64,000 nucleotides of DNA, taken from contig CM052361.1 in NCBI GenBank assembly GCA_028551475.1, positions 7,695,501-7,759,500 of the forward strand, written 5' to 3'. Under the pieces are notes generated by a model. It made no database searches, was not told where the DNA came from, and worked only from the letters and a program-made list of their open reading frames with translations. Of this stretch, positions 53,165 to 64,000 are shown piece by piece (within the stretch, counting starts at the first letter, position 1; each line of letters opens with the position of its first letter). The translations under genes were made by a program, and so were the position numbers. The DNA comes from Casuarina equisetifolia. Its lineage: Eukaryota; Streptophyta; Magnoliopsida; Fagales; Casuarinaceae.

Positions 53165-55905
53165 AATAGATTATTAGTGCCTTATATTATTATTTTTATA
53201 TTATTTATTTTTTTTAGTATTTTTTATTAATATTTATATGTTTTAAATTCATAATTTTTTATTTTTTTCCTTTTTCAAGAGATATTTTTTAATTTTGAGT
53301 TATGCTTTGTAATATGTCATCTCCACCAATAGATTTTGTCAATTTTGAGCAAAAACGGAAGTATCCGTATTTTTTCATATTAGCCCAATCATTTTGGCAC
53401 CCATGAACAAGATACTTTGTTCTTACTAGAAATTGCCATGAATCATTGTTAAATGGTCCTGATTAAAATCATGATAGTCATTTCCCCTGTATTATTAGTT
53501 TTTATTTTATTTAATATTTTGTAATATTTTTATTAATTTGTATATGTTAAATTCATAATGTTATATTTTTCATTATTTTCATTAAATATTTTTTAAAATT
53601 AAGTTGTGTTCTATAATTTGACATAGCCACCAACTAATTTTGTCAATTTTGAGCAAAAATAGAGGTACTTGTATTTTTCACATTTGCTTAGATGTTTTTG
53701 CCCCCACGAATGAGGCCTTCTATTTTTGCTTAAAATTGTCTTGAATCATTATTGAAGAGTCTTTATTAAAATGGTGCATGTCATTTTCCCCATATTATTA
53801 GTTTTTATTTTATTTAATATTTTTATTAATATTTATATGTTTTAAATTCATACTTTTATATTTTTATTTATTTCCATTAAATATTTTTTTTTAGTTTTTC
53901 TTTGTAATCTGACATCACCACCGACTAATTTTGCCAGTTTTGAGCTAAAATAAAGGTACTCACATTTTTTTGCATTGGCCAAGACATTTTTGCCTCCATA
54001 ACAAGGTCTTATGTTTTTGCCAGAAATTGTCCTAAATCATTGTTGAAGGGTCATGATTAAAATAGTAAATTTCATTTCCCTTGTATTATTAATTTTTATA
54101 TTATTTAACATTTTTAAATTTTTTTATTAATATTTATATATTTTAAATTCATAATTTTTTAATTTTTTAATTTTTTCAGTAAATATTTTTAAAATTGAGT
54201 TGTGTTCTGTAATTTAACATTGTCGCCCACAAATTTTGTAAGTTTTGAACAAAAACAGAGGTATTCATTTTTTTAATATTAACCCAGATGTCTTTGCCCC
54301 CATGAACGAGGTATTCTATTTATGCTAGAAATTATCCCGAATCATTGTCGAAGGGTCTTAATTAAAATGGTGAATGTCATTTCCCCCCATACTATCAATT
54401 TTTATTTTATTTAATATTTTAAAATATTTTTATTAATATTTATAAGTTTTAAATCCGTAATTTTGTATTTTTATTTTTTTTAGTAGATATTTTTTAAAAT
54501 TGAGTTATGCTCTGTAATCTAACATCACCACCAATAGATTTTGCATGTTTTGAGCAAAAATAATGGTATTCATATTTTTTCGTATTAGCCTAAACATTTT
54601 TGCCCCCACGAACTAGGTCCTCTATTTTTGTCATGAGTTATCTTGAATCACTATTAAAGGGTCTTAATTAAAATGATGAATGTTTTTTCTCCTGTATTAT
54701 TAGTTTTTATTGTAGTTAATATTATCTAAATTTTTATTAATATTTATATGTTTTAAATTCATAATCTTCTATTTTTTTTTACTTTTTTCAGTAAATATTT
54801 TTAAAATTGAGTTATATTCTATAATCTATAGTGACCACTAACTGATTTTGCAAGTTTTGAGCAAAAAAGTACTAATATTTTCTCGCATTAGCTTGGACAT
54901 TTTTGTCCCCACATACAAGGTCCTATGTTTTTGCCAGAAATTGCTATGAATCTTTATCAAAGGGTCCTAATTAAAATGATGAATGTCATTTCCCTCATAT
55001 TATTAGTTTTTATATTATTTAACATTATTTATTATTTTTATTAATATTTATATGTTTTGAATTCATAATTTTTTATTTTTTTCTTTTTTAGTAGATATTT
55101 TTTAAAATTGAGTTGTACTCTATAATATGAAGTTGCCACCAATTAATTTTGCTAGTTTTGAGCAACAATGGAGGTCCTTGTATTTTTTCGTATTAACTCG
55201 ATCGTTTTTACTCCCATAAACGAAATCCTCTATTTCTGTCAAAAATTGCCTTAAATCCTTGTCGAATGGTCCTAATTAAAATCATGATTGTCATTTCCCT
55301 CATATTATTTTTTTTATTTTATTTAGTATTTTCTAATTTTTTATTATATTTATATGTTTTAAATTCATAATTTTATATTTTTTATTATTTTCATAATATT
55401 TTTTAAATTGAGTTGTGTCCTATAATCTAACATCGCCACTGACAAATTTTGCTAGTTTTGAACAAAAAATGAGGCCCTCGTATTTTTTCGCATCAGCGTG
55501 AACGTTTTTGTCCCCATGAAGGAGGTCCTTTGTTTTTGCTAGAAATTGCCATGAATCTCTATTAAAGGGTCCTGATTAAAATGGTAAATGTCATTTTCCT
55601 CATATTATTAGTTTTTATCTTATTTAAATTTTTTTGATATTTTTATTAATATTTATATGTTTTAAATTCATAATTTTTTTTTTACTTTTTTCAATAGATA
55701 TTTTTTAAAATTGAGTTGTGCTCTGCCAAGATTTTGCCGATTTTGAGTATAAATGGAGGTACTAGTGTTTTTTGCATCAACTTGGACATTTTTGCCCTCA
55801 CGAAGGTCTTTTGTTTTTGCCAAAAATTGTCCTTAATCATGGTTTAAGGGTTCTAATTAAAATGGTAAATGTCACTTCTCCATATTGTTAGTTTTAATTT
55901 GCTCA
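53165..55905. repeat. Tandem array, nine copies of a ~300-bp AT-rich unit
   Basis: The landmark TTTTGAGCAAAAA (with variants) occurs at 53343, 53647, 53938, 54243, 54548, 54855, 55156, 55456 and 55741, with spacings of 285-307 bp. Every unit repeats the same order: TTTTGAG.., TTTTTGCCCC..., AAATTG.C.TGAATC, GGGTC.T.ATTAAAAT, ATGTCATTT.CC, ATTATTAGTTTTTATTTTATTTAATATTT, TTTTAAATTCATAATTT. It abuts the 5' end of the minus-strand Gypsy element. No coding potential. Confidence 0.95.
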
Positions 55906-55988
55906 TACATATGAATTAAGCCATTAGCTTGAGTTGGCATAGTTGCTCCCATATCATTTATCTTGGTCAAATAATGTGTTCAGGCATC

Positions 55989-56347
55989 ACCATCTTAAGA
56001 GAGATGGACAATTGTTTCTTCTCACCTGAATTTTTTTTATTTTTTATATATAATAGTTTAACCGTCTTTTTCTCGCCCATTTTATCGGCCTTGGACACAG
56101 AAAACGTACGTCAGATGCAGTGGGCTAATCTTTCGCTTTTCTGATAATTTGGAAACACTGACAGGGAACCATCTTAAGAGAGATGGACAATTGTTTCTTC
56201 TCACCTAAATTTTTTTTTTTTATATATATATATATAAGTTTAGCCGTCTTTTTCTCGTCCATTTTATCGGCTTTGGATACAGAAAACGTACGTCAGATGC
56301 AGTGGGCTAGTCTTTCGCCCTTTTTGATAATTTGGAAACACTGACAG
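55989..56347. repeat. 179-bp tandem duplication
   Basis: ACCATCTTAAGAGAGATGG starts both copies (55989 and 56168). The copies run through CAGAAAACGTACGTCAGATG and GATAATTTGGAAACACTGAC with few differences, mainly in the AT-run length and scattered transitions. This is a relatively recent local duplication about 1.4 kb upstream of the GH3 gene's leader. Confidence 0.95.
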
Positions 56348-57767
56348 GGGGAGATGGAAATACGAATCTCCACTACGTTTTCTTGCTTTAGCATTTCCCC
56401 GAATCCGTATAAGGAATCCGCTGACACCTCCAAGAATGCGTAATCTCCCACCCTACCTCTTTGTCTCTGTATCTCTCTGTCTTCCTATGAAGTAAAAGAG
56501 TTCGCTGTTCGGTCCATTTGCAACTGCGAAAACTTTCCACATTTTTTATTATTCTGTTTTGTACGATGCCGCCAAAATGGAACGATTGTTATCAAACAAT
56601 TTCATTAGGACCCGGAACGCATTCTGGAGTGCAGGGAACAGATGAAAACAGGAGCTATAGGACGATCATAACTAACGATAGAAGTTCAGCGTTCCTCGTC
56701 CATGGCCGATGAGCAGGGTTTGGACGTAAAATCCACCTGCTGCCTAGGCAGATTCTGATTTGGTTGTCCCCCCAAGCCTTAGGTTAGAATGGTCTCATAA
56801 CTAATAAGGAAAATAGGTATAACGAAAATAAAAAATGGAAGGGCAAAGAAGTTGGTGGCATGTCGACCATCTATTAGTTTAGCAATAAGTTACTAGTGTT
56901 TCTAAACAAAAGGTCTCAAGTTAGTTTAGTAATAAGTTAGTAATGCCTCTAAGATATCAAGTTCAACATTTGGGTGTGTAAATTGTGCGTATGTATATTT
57001 AAAAAGAAAAAAAAAATTAGTGGCATAAACTTGACAACCTAATTATTGATCTTCCATAAATCTATATGATAGCATAAGCAATATGATCATTTTAATTGTC
57101 TGAATTTGTCAAAGAAAAAGGGTTATCTTTAACACCCATTAGAAGATATTCTTGCCAAACTCAGCCTGAGTAGATCACAAAACCAAATCCATTCAATACT
57201 GGATGAAGCTATGAGGACTTTGAATTTTCCCTTTTTTGACGCATAAGTAATCTCAAAAACCAAGTAGCGTAGCCACAAAAACAGGAAAATAGGAGGCTTC
57301 CGCGCCGAAACAGCACACTTCTGGTCCAGTTCGAGCAGATAACGGTCAACTGGGTCTATCCATTTGATTTGGTAAGATCAAACTGCATCGTCAGCATTTG
57401 AATCTGGCAGATCTAAAAGAGGCTTAATTACCTTTTATCTTCATTTCATATTTCTCAATTAATATTGGTTTAGTGGTCCCTTGTGCCAATATGGGAAGAA
57501 TATTATTGAGAGTAAAGATCTTCCCTTTTGGCCCGACTACAAGATAGAATTTGCAAAATAGATAATTTCAATAATTCCATGTAAAATGATGAAACTCAGA
57601 AATTAGTTAAATAATCCAATAATTTGGGTCTTTTCTTGTTATGTGGCCTCTAGAATGCATGATTCGAGTCGGTGGAGCGGATCCACCAGGGACAATACTG
57701 GGGCAGATGTAGCAGAACACAGCTCCACCCTCGTAGACCAGAACAGTAAGCGAATTACAAACTTCTC
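56348..57767. other. Upstream region of the GH3 gene
   Basis: Gene-free sequence with a GC-richer stretch at 56480-56770. No recognised coding sequence. It contains the GH3 promoter at its right end. Confidence 0.5.
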
Positions 57768-58763
57768 CATAAATACCTCCTCTGTCACGTTTGCTTCTCC
57801 ACGCTGAGTTCCATATCCATTAAACTCTCTCCCTCTCTCTTTCTCTCTCCGTCTCTGCGTTCTTCTTTGAAGTAGCAGAGGCTCCTCCTATTTGGCTTAC
57901 TCTCATTTCTCTGTAAGTTTGAAGTTCTCTCTATGCTCTCATCTAGGATTTCCCTTCTTCTTTCTTGCACCAAATGTTTAATGCTCTGCTTGTTTACTGT
58001 GAATAATGACTGACAGAAAATATATTGTAGTTCTTGAAGTGAGCCCAAGAGTATCAAATGAATTTTGATGTTATGCTTGTCTTATATAGAAACCCAAACA
58101 ATGCAAACAAGCATAAATCTGAGTTTCGGTTTCCTTGGCTTTCTCTCAAACATTGACGGGAGTCAAACAAATATGTTTGGCTCCATCCCTTGCTGGGTTT
58201 TGATCTCTTTCTTTATCTCTCTTTCCCGGGTTTCGTGAATTCATAATCGAAATGGTTTGTGTTCTCTGTATTGTGCGTGTGCTGCGTAATTCTCTGCTAT
58301 ACTATGTGTGCTTTGATTCGTTTCTTTGAGACTAACCTTAACTTTGGAATTGCTTTCGTGATGCTACTCTCAATGTTCCATTTACATTCGTGCACATGAG
58401 AATCTTATTCGCGGTATTTATGCTTTGCTTCGATTTGGCTTTTGGGCTTTTCCTCTTCTCGAAGGGTAGTTTCAAGTTCGTCCTTAGACTTCAAATTTTC
58501 TCGCATGCTCTGTTTTTCTTCGTCCATCCCTTTTTTCCTTCTCTTTGTGTCTTGACATTAACAATCGCCATTGATAACGTCAAAAAAAAAAAAAGTACTG
58601 ATAAAAAAGGTGATTTTGTCTTTAATCTATGAACACTGTTTCGATTACGTGCACCTGTCTTTAACCCTTTCAGTTTATTGAACACATCTTTCTCGACGAC
58701 TTAATGCGAGTAGGATCCTAATTGAGAACTTTGTTCTGTTGTTGTAATATGGATGTACTTCAG
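57768..58763 (+). promoter_or_regulatory. GH3 gene promoter, 5'-UTR exon and leader intron
   Basis: CATAAATACC at 57768 is a candidate TATA box, followed by a CT-rich leader (57820-57860). A donor reads TTTCTCT|GTAAGTTT after 57912, and the matching acceptor is GTACTTCAG before 58764, four bases ahead of the start codon. The leader intron is therefore about 851 bp. Confidence 0.6.
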
Positions 58764-58767
58764 GAAA

Positions 58768-61700
58768 ATGGCGAGAACACCCATCTCAGTGATGGGGCTT
58801 CTGCTCTTGTTTCTCTGGGCAGCCGCCACAGAAGCAGAATACATGAGATATAAAGACCCGAAACAGCCTTTGAATGTAAGAATTAAGGATTTATTGGGGC
58901 GGATGACCTTGGAGGAAAAGATTGGGCAAATGGTGCAGATTGACCGCATTAATGCTTCAGCGGAGGTGATGAAGAAGTACTTTATTGGTAAGAATCACGT
59001 ATCACTTTTATCCCTATGCGACACATTGCATCAGTGGTTAATCTGTAATCAAAATAGAAGTACTCTGTATTGGGCAGGGAGTATATTAAGCGGGGGAGGG
59101 AGTGTTCCTGCCAAGGAGGCTTCTGCTGAGACTTGGATTGATATGGTGAATGATTTCCAAAAGGGTTGTTTATCGACCCGCCTTGGAATTCCAATGATTT
59201 ATGGGATTGATGCTGTTCATGGTCATAACAATGTCTACAAGGCAACGATTTTTCCTCACAATGTTGGACTTGGAGCCACGAGGCAAGTAAAATTACACGA
59301 TCTCTTTTCTTTTTTCTTTTTCTCTTTTTGGTAAATCAAAACAGCAGTTGAATAAAGTTCAAGAAAGCCTGAAGATATTATGCTTCTAAATGTTTCATTG
59401 ATGATGAACTTCTTGCTGATCAACCAGAGACCCTGAATTGGTTAAGAGGATTGGAGCTGCAACTGCGCTTGAAGTTAGAGCTACAGGCATCCCATATGTT
59501 TTTGCACCTTGCATAGCGGTAACTAAGCTGAATCTTACTTTCCGCTATGAGGATGAACGGCTCTTAGATGAAATTGGCGAGTCCTTTACTTGTGCTTCTG
59601 CAGGTCTGTCGGGATCCCAGATGGGGAAGGTGCTATGAAAGCTACAGTGAAGATCACAAGGTTGTTCAAGCAATGACTGAGATTATACCAGGATTACAAG
59701 GGGACCTGCCATCAAACTCTCCAAAAGGTGTCCCTTTTGTTGCCGAAAAGTAAGATCACCAAGCAATGAGTAACTTGTTTTAGGTTAGGTTAATGCATTC
59801 GGTAATAATGAGAAATTTTGGGTGTCAATTCTAAACTTCAGACAACTAGGAACCCATGCTCTATCGAAAGGAACATCCATTCTTCTCTCCTATAATGGTG
59901 GTCCACTTCTCCTAATGGTGGATTAGGAAGGTCAAACACAGCTACATTTGATATGAGACCGAAGCTGAGTGGTCTATACTTATTTTGGGCCTTTTCTTTT
60001 TCTATTGGCCTTTTTTGTTTGAAAATAATCAGATTTTTAATAGATGCCGTGTAGGTGATGGCGTAATGAAATGGTCAAGCGATCATAGTAGTGTTGACCG
60101 ATGTGTTTGGATGAGGACAAGTGTCGGGATCATTGTACTCCACTAATTAAATTAGTCAAGAATGACTAGAACCAATTTTTTTTTTTAAATAAAAACAATA
60201 AAAACAATACAAACAATAAAATAAGATAGGGGCACCATGTTTCCGTAGCTTAGAGTTTTGATCATCCTACTATAGAGGTTTCGAGTTTTAGGACTCATTT
60301 CTCTGATTTCGTTGTTCTGAAAATGATTTTCCGGTCGAGGAGGTCAATCTCACCTGCTCTTCTGCTCCTCTGCGCAGAAACAAGGTTGCAGCTTGTGCTA
60401 AGCATTATGTGGGTGATGGTGGAACAACTAATGGCATAAATGAAAACAATACTGTGATAGACAGACATGGATTACTCAGCATACACATGCCGGCCTACTA
60501 CAACTCCATCATCAAGGGTGTTGCGACCATTATGGTCTCCTATTCCAGCTTGAATGGCGTAAAGATGCACGCTAACCGCGACCTTGTTACTGGCTTCCTC
60601 AAGAACACTCTCCGTTTCAGGGTAAAAAGAAATTCATTAGCTTTCTTTGATTTAGAGAATCACTATCAGACCGAAAAGGGGACTGAAAGTAAAATATGAT
60701 CTTTTCAGGGTTTTGTCATCTCAGATTGGCAGGGTATCGACAGAATCACCTCTCCACCTCATGCTAACTACTCATATTCTATCCAAGCCGGAATTCATGC
60801 TGGCATTGATATGGTTTGTCAGCGACCAAACCAGAGTCACATTAATGTCTGAAGTTATCTAATCTGCTAAAATTTGTAACGGACATATTGCAGGTCATGG
60901 TTCCATACAACTATACAGAATTCATCGATGGTCTAACCACCCTGGTAAAGAACAATATCATCCCCTTGAGCCGAATTGACGATGCAGTGAAGAGAATTCT
61001 GCGGGTTAAGTTTGTGATGGGTCTATTTGAGAACCCATTGGCTGATCGCAGCCTGGTCGACCAGCTTGGAAGTCAGGTTAGTTAATTGTCTGAGATTAAT
61101 TTGTACCCCTAAAAGACAGTGAAGAAATCCTAGCTTTACACCATTCTATGGCATTGCACCACTTTAAAGGAGCACAGAGAATTGGCAAGGGAAGCTGTTA
61201 GGAGGTCGCTGGTGCTGTTGAAGAATGGCGAATCCGCAGACAAGCCATTGCTACCTCTTCCCAAGAAAGCGTCCAAAATAATTGTTGCTGGCAGCCATGC
61301 CGACAATTTAGGTTATCAGTGCGGTGGGTGGACGATCGAGTGGCAAGGACTTAGCGGCAACAACCTCACTAGTGGTACTTGAAAATCCACCCCTTTTTGA
61401 TGCTCTTTTATCAGAATTGTCAATAGCACATCAAGAGTTTCCCCATTTACACGAACCTTCTCATGGGCAGGTACCACAATCCTCAAGGCCATTGAAAGAA
61501 CCGTTGATCCGGATACCAAAGTAGTCTACAAGGAGAACCCGGATGCTGACTATGTTAAGTCAAATGAATTCTCCTACGCCATTGTTGTCGTAGGAGAGCA
61601 CCCGTATGCCGAAACAAATGGTGACAGCCTCAATCTGACTATTCCTGAACCCGGCCCAAGCACCATTATGAATGTCTGCGGAGCTGTGAAATGTGTTGTT

Positions 61701-61958
61701 ATCATTGTATCTGGCCGCCCTGTCGTGATTCAGCCATATATTTCCTCAATAGATGCCCTGGTTGCTGCGTGGCTGCCGGGAACTGAAGGCCAAGGAGTTG
61801 CCGATGTTCTATTTGGCGACCATGGATTCACTGGCAAGCTTCCACGGACATGGTTCAAGACTGTTGATCAGCTTCCAATGAATGTGGGGGATCGACATTA
61901 TGACCCCTTGTTCCCTTTCGGGTTTGGTATCACTACAAAATCTGCCAAGTCCCAGTAG
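58768..61958 (+). CDS. GH3 family exo-beta-glucosidase (exo-1,3/1,4-beta-glucanase type), secreted
   Basis: Cell-wall or apoplastic enzyme that removes glucose from beta-glucans and oligosaccharides, like barley ExoI. Nine coding exons: 58768-58987, 59078-59282, 59428-59518, 59604-59749, 60378-60621, 60709-60813, 60894-61076, 61170-61374, 61471-61958 (TAG). Phases agree and give 628 residues, the normal family length. I chose the ATG at 58768 because an acceptor (ACTTCAG) ends at 58763, so the upstream ATG at 58753 falls in the leader intron. A signal peptide opens it ([15 protein letters not shown]). Domain 1 has [44 protein letters not shown] and the nucleophile motif [11 protein letters not shown]. 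Domain 2 has [11 protein letters not shown], where the acid/base Glu lies in this family, and [14 protein letters not shown]. Possible N-glycosylation sites include NAS, NYT, NYS and NLT. The intron after 59282 starts with GC. Confidence 0.96.
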
Positions 61959-62234
61959 GACAGTATTTGGGGACCTGAAATTTATTGCATTGTTCAGTAG
62001 CAAAATGAGTCCTAGTCAATGGGATTTTCACTACCGATTATTACGGGCAAAACGAATCACAGAAAAATATAAGCTACAAATTTTGATGCTGGATTTTCGA
62101 GTTTTTCAATCACAACCCCCAATCAAAGTAAGATCTTCATTTTAAAATCTAGCGCAACCACAATTGAAGGCACATGGAACCCAACAGGTGCATTTAGTGC
62201 TTTGAAATTCTTGAGACGTGTGTATCAAAATAAT

Positions 62235-62789
62235 ATATGAGATTGTCCCACATTATTAAGAAGTGGGCTTGTGAAGTGGTATATACAAAATGAATACCTT
62301 ATTCATCCTAGAGTAACTTTTGTGAAAGAATTGCATTTTATAACATGTGTAAGAGTCTAATACTCTGCTAACACTCTTATGGGATATGAGTTAAAAAGTA
62401 CTAGAATTCACACATTAAAAGTGACATTGTGGTATGGTTTAAATTGGTTGTGAAGTGGTATATTTGAAATGAATAACTTATTTCTCTTAAATTAGCTTCT
62501 GTGAAAGAATTGTGTTTTATAACATATATAAGAGTCTAATACTCCCTTAACACTCTTATGGAATATGAGTTAAAAAGTCCTAAAATTCACACAATGAAAG
62601 TGACATTGTTGTATGGTTTAAATTGGATTATTGTGGTAAAGGGGTATGTTAAAATTGGTATGAGATTGTTTCACGTAATCAAGCTATGGGCTTGTAGAGT
62701 GATTATATATAATAAATGTCCCATTTTCTCTTGAACTAGCTTTTATAGAAATATTGATTTTTTTTAACAATGTCTTCCAATATATAGAT
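62235..62789 (+). repeat. Dispersed repeat with ~179-bp tandem units, copy 2 (two units)
   Basis: It starts ATATGAGATTGTCCCACAT and follows 43077-43815 closely, but with two rather than three tandem units (GTGGTATAT at 62276 and 62455, spacing 179). It begins only 277 bp after the GH3 stop codon. Confidence 0.92.
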
Positions 62790-63262
62790 CATGCTTGAGA
62801 CTATTGGGTATGAAGCTGTGTTGGGTAGTATGGTCTCATGTTCCATTCATCAAACTCAAGCTGAGTTGGTTCTATGTGGCATTCATTGGAGCATCGACGT
62901 GGTTGGGATACCTACTAATGTGGCGTTGACATGGACTATTGACATGGCACTGATGTGGAGTTCGTTTATGCACACTATGGTGATTGATGAAGGAACACAA
63001 CTTTCTTATTGACTTTATTAATTTAGGCACCAAGTCCCGGTAACAATGGAGGTGAACATCGTATTAGATAATACCAATAAATCCTTACTATTAGTAGCAC
63101 ACTTAGCCACAAATTGCTAAGGTTTGTTATTTCTTTTAATTAATTTTTTAAGATGGAGTAGGTCGAAATTAGTATTTAAGTTCAACATCGGGGCTCCGGC
63201 TTTGACACGTTCTCCAAACCCTTAGACCATTCGGTCAATTTAATCACAAATTTCAATATATT
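62790..63262 (+). repeat. Dispersed repeat, copy B, inserted within the copy-2 repeat
   Basis: About 473 bp match the reverse complement of 8684-9148. In the paralogous repeat at 43.8 kb the two flanks are joined directly (CAATGTATAGAACAATATATTCC), so this segment is an insertion or the other copy is a clean deletion. On the minus strand it carries the same A-box pattern (TGGTCTAAGGG). Confidence 0.9.
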
Positions 63263-64000
63263 CTTTTAAAACAAACAAGCCCAAAAGTAAGCATGAAACC
63301 AAAGACTTTCCACTAGTTTAATTTTTCTAAAAGATAAGCAATAGAATTATCATTGAAAATCTTACTTTGTAAGAATATTCTAACACTTAAAGTAATTTAG
63401 AACTAAAGATGACATAGTAAAATAACTTAAGACTAAAGACAACATAGTATTTTTCATGAATCAAGAAATAGGAAAATATTGCAAAGCAAGCAACAACTTG
63501 GCTTAAGGCACTAGCCAAATGAAGCATGAGACCAAAGACTTTCCGCCGGTGCAATTTTTCTAAAAGATAAGCATTATGCCTAAACAAGCCAAGCAACAAA
63601 GAAAGAAACACTAGAATTGTCATTGAAAATCTTAATATGTAAGAATATTCTAACACTTAAAGTAACTTAGAACTAAAGATGACATTGTAAAATAACTTAG
63701 AATTAAAGATGACATAGTATGGTTCATGAATAAGGAAATAGAGAAATATTGTAAAGCAAGCAACATCTTGGCTTGAGGCACCAACCAAGTGCAAGCATGA
63801 CCAAAGACTTTTTGCTAGTGCAATTTTTCTAAAAGATAAGCATTTTGCCTAAACAAGCCAAGCAACAAAGAAAGAAACACTAGAATTGTCATAAAAAATT
63901 TAAATTTATAAGAATATTCTAACACTTAAAGTAATTTAGAACTAAAATGATATAGTAAAATAACTTAGAACTAAAGATGACATGTTATTATTCATGAATA
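63263..64000. repeat. Second repeat zone, copy 2 (continues past window)
   Basis: Same irregular units as 43816-44770: AAGCATGA blocks near 63292, 63518 and 63795, alternating with AACTTAGAACTAAAGATGAC and GAAATATTG..AAGCAAGCAAC blocks. It runs off the right edge. Confidence 0.88.

Noticed and set aside
53165-55905. Considered whether the regular array might be a CRISPR-like structure.
   Set aside because: The whole ~300-bp unit is repeated with no unique spacers, and the sequence is plant nuclear DNA; it is an ordinary tandem repeat.

Overview
This is nuclear DNA from a flowering plant, probably a eudicot, though the species cannot be fixed from sequence alone. The evidence is plant-only gene families (CRK receptor kinase, auxin response factor, PsbQ-like lumen protein, E-type PPR protein), short exons bounded by GT-AG introns, AT-rich introns and intergenic DNA, and abundant decayed LTR retrotransposons. 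I found no bacterial operons, CRISPR arrays, rRNA or convincing tRNA genes.

Layout. 1-8 kb: a cysteine-rich receptor-like kinase (CRK2-like) on the minus strand. It runs off the left edge, and its ~3.9-kb first intron holds a 5'-truncated Copia element in the opposite orientation. 8.7-17.8 kb: gene-free DNA with a dispersed repeat, a heavily decayed Copia element and LTR-like remnants. 17.8-19.1 kb: a small PsbQ-like thylakoid-lumen protein gene (minus). 20.9-34.9 kb: a complete 14-exon ARF8-type auxin response factor gene (plus) with a miR167 target site, several upstream ORFs and long introns. 36.2-38.3 kb: BTF3, the beta subunit of the nascent polypeptide-associated complex (minus). 39.2-40.8 kb: an intronless PPR gene (plus). 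43.1-56.3 kb: a repeat-dominated block holding a family of ~179-bp tandem units, an Agenet-domain gene fragment, a decayed Gypsy element, a nine-copy ~300-bp tandem array and a 179-bp tandem duplication. 57.8-62.0 kb: a complete secreted GH3 exo-beta-glucosidase gene (plus), with one intron that only fits as GC-AG. 62.2-64.0 kb: a second copy of the repeat seen at 43.1-44.8 kb, carrying an insertion that matches the repeat at 8.7-9.1 kb in inverted orientation.

The genes are independent single-gene transcription units with no operon-like relationship: cell-surface signalling (CRK), auxin transcriptional control (ARF8), chloroplast function (PsbQ-like), translation quality control (BTF3), organellar RNA processing (PPR) and cell-wall glucan turnover (GH3). 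Exon coordinates below were derived by hand from splice-site phase and family similarity recalled from general knowledge; no alignment was run. I did not find a new biological system. The most informative oddities are structural: the GC-AG intron, a duplicated exon tail with a second splice donor in ARF8, the direct repeats bracketing ~17.5 kb, the 300-bp array and the paralogue-defined insertion at 62.8-63.3 kb.
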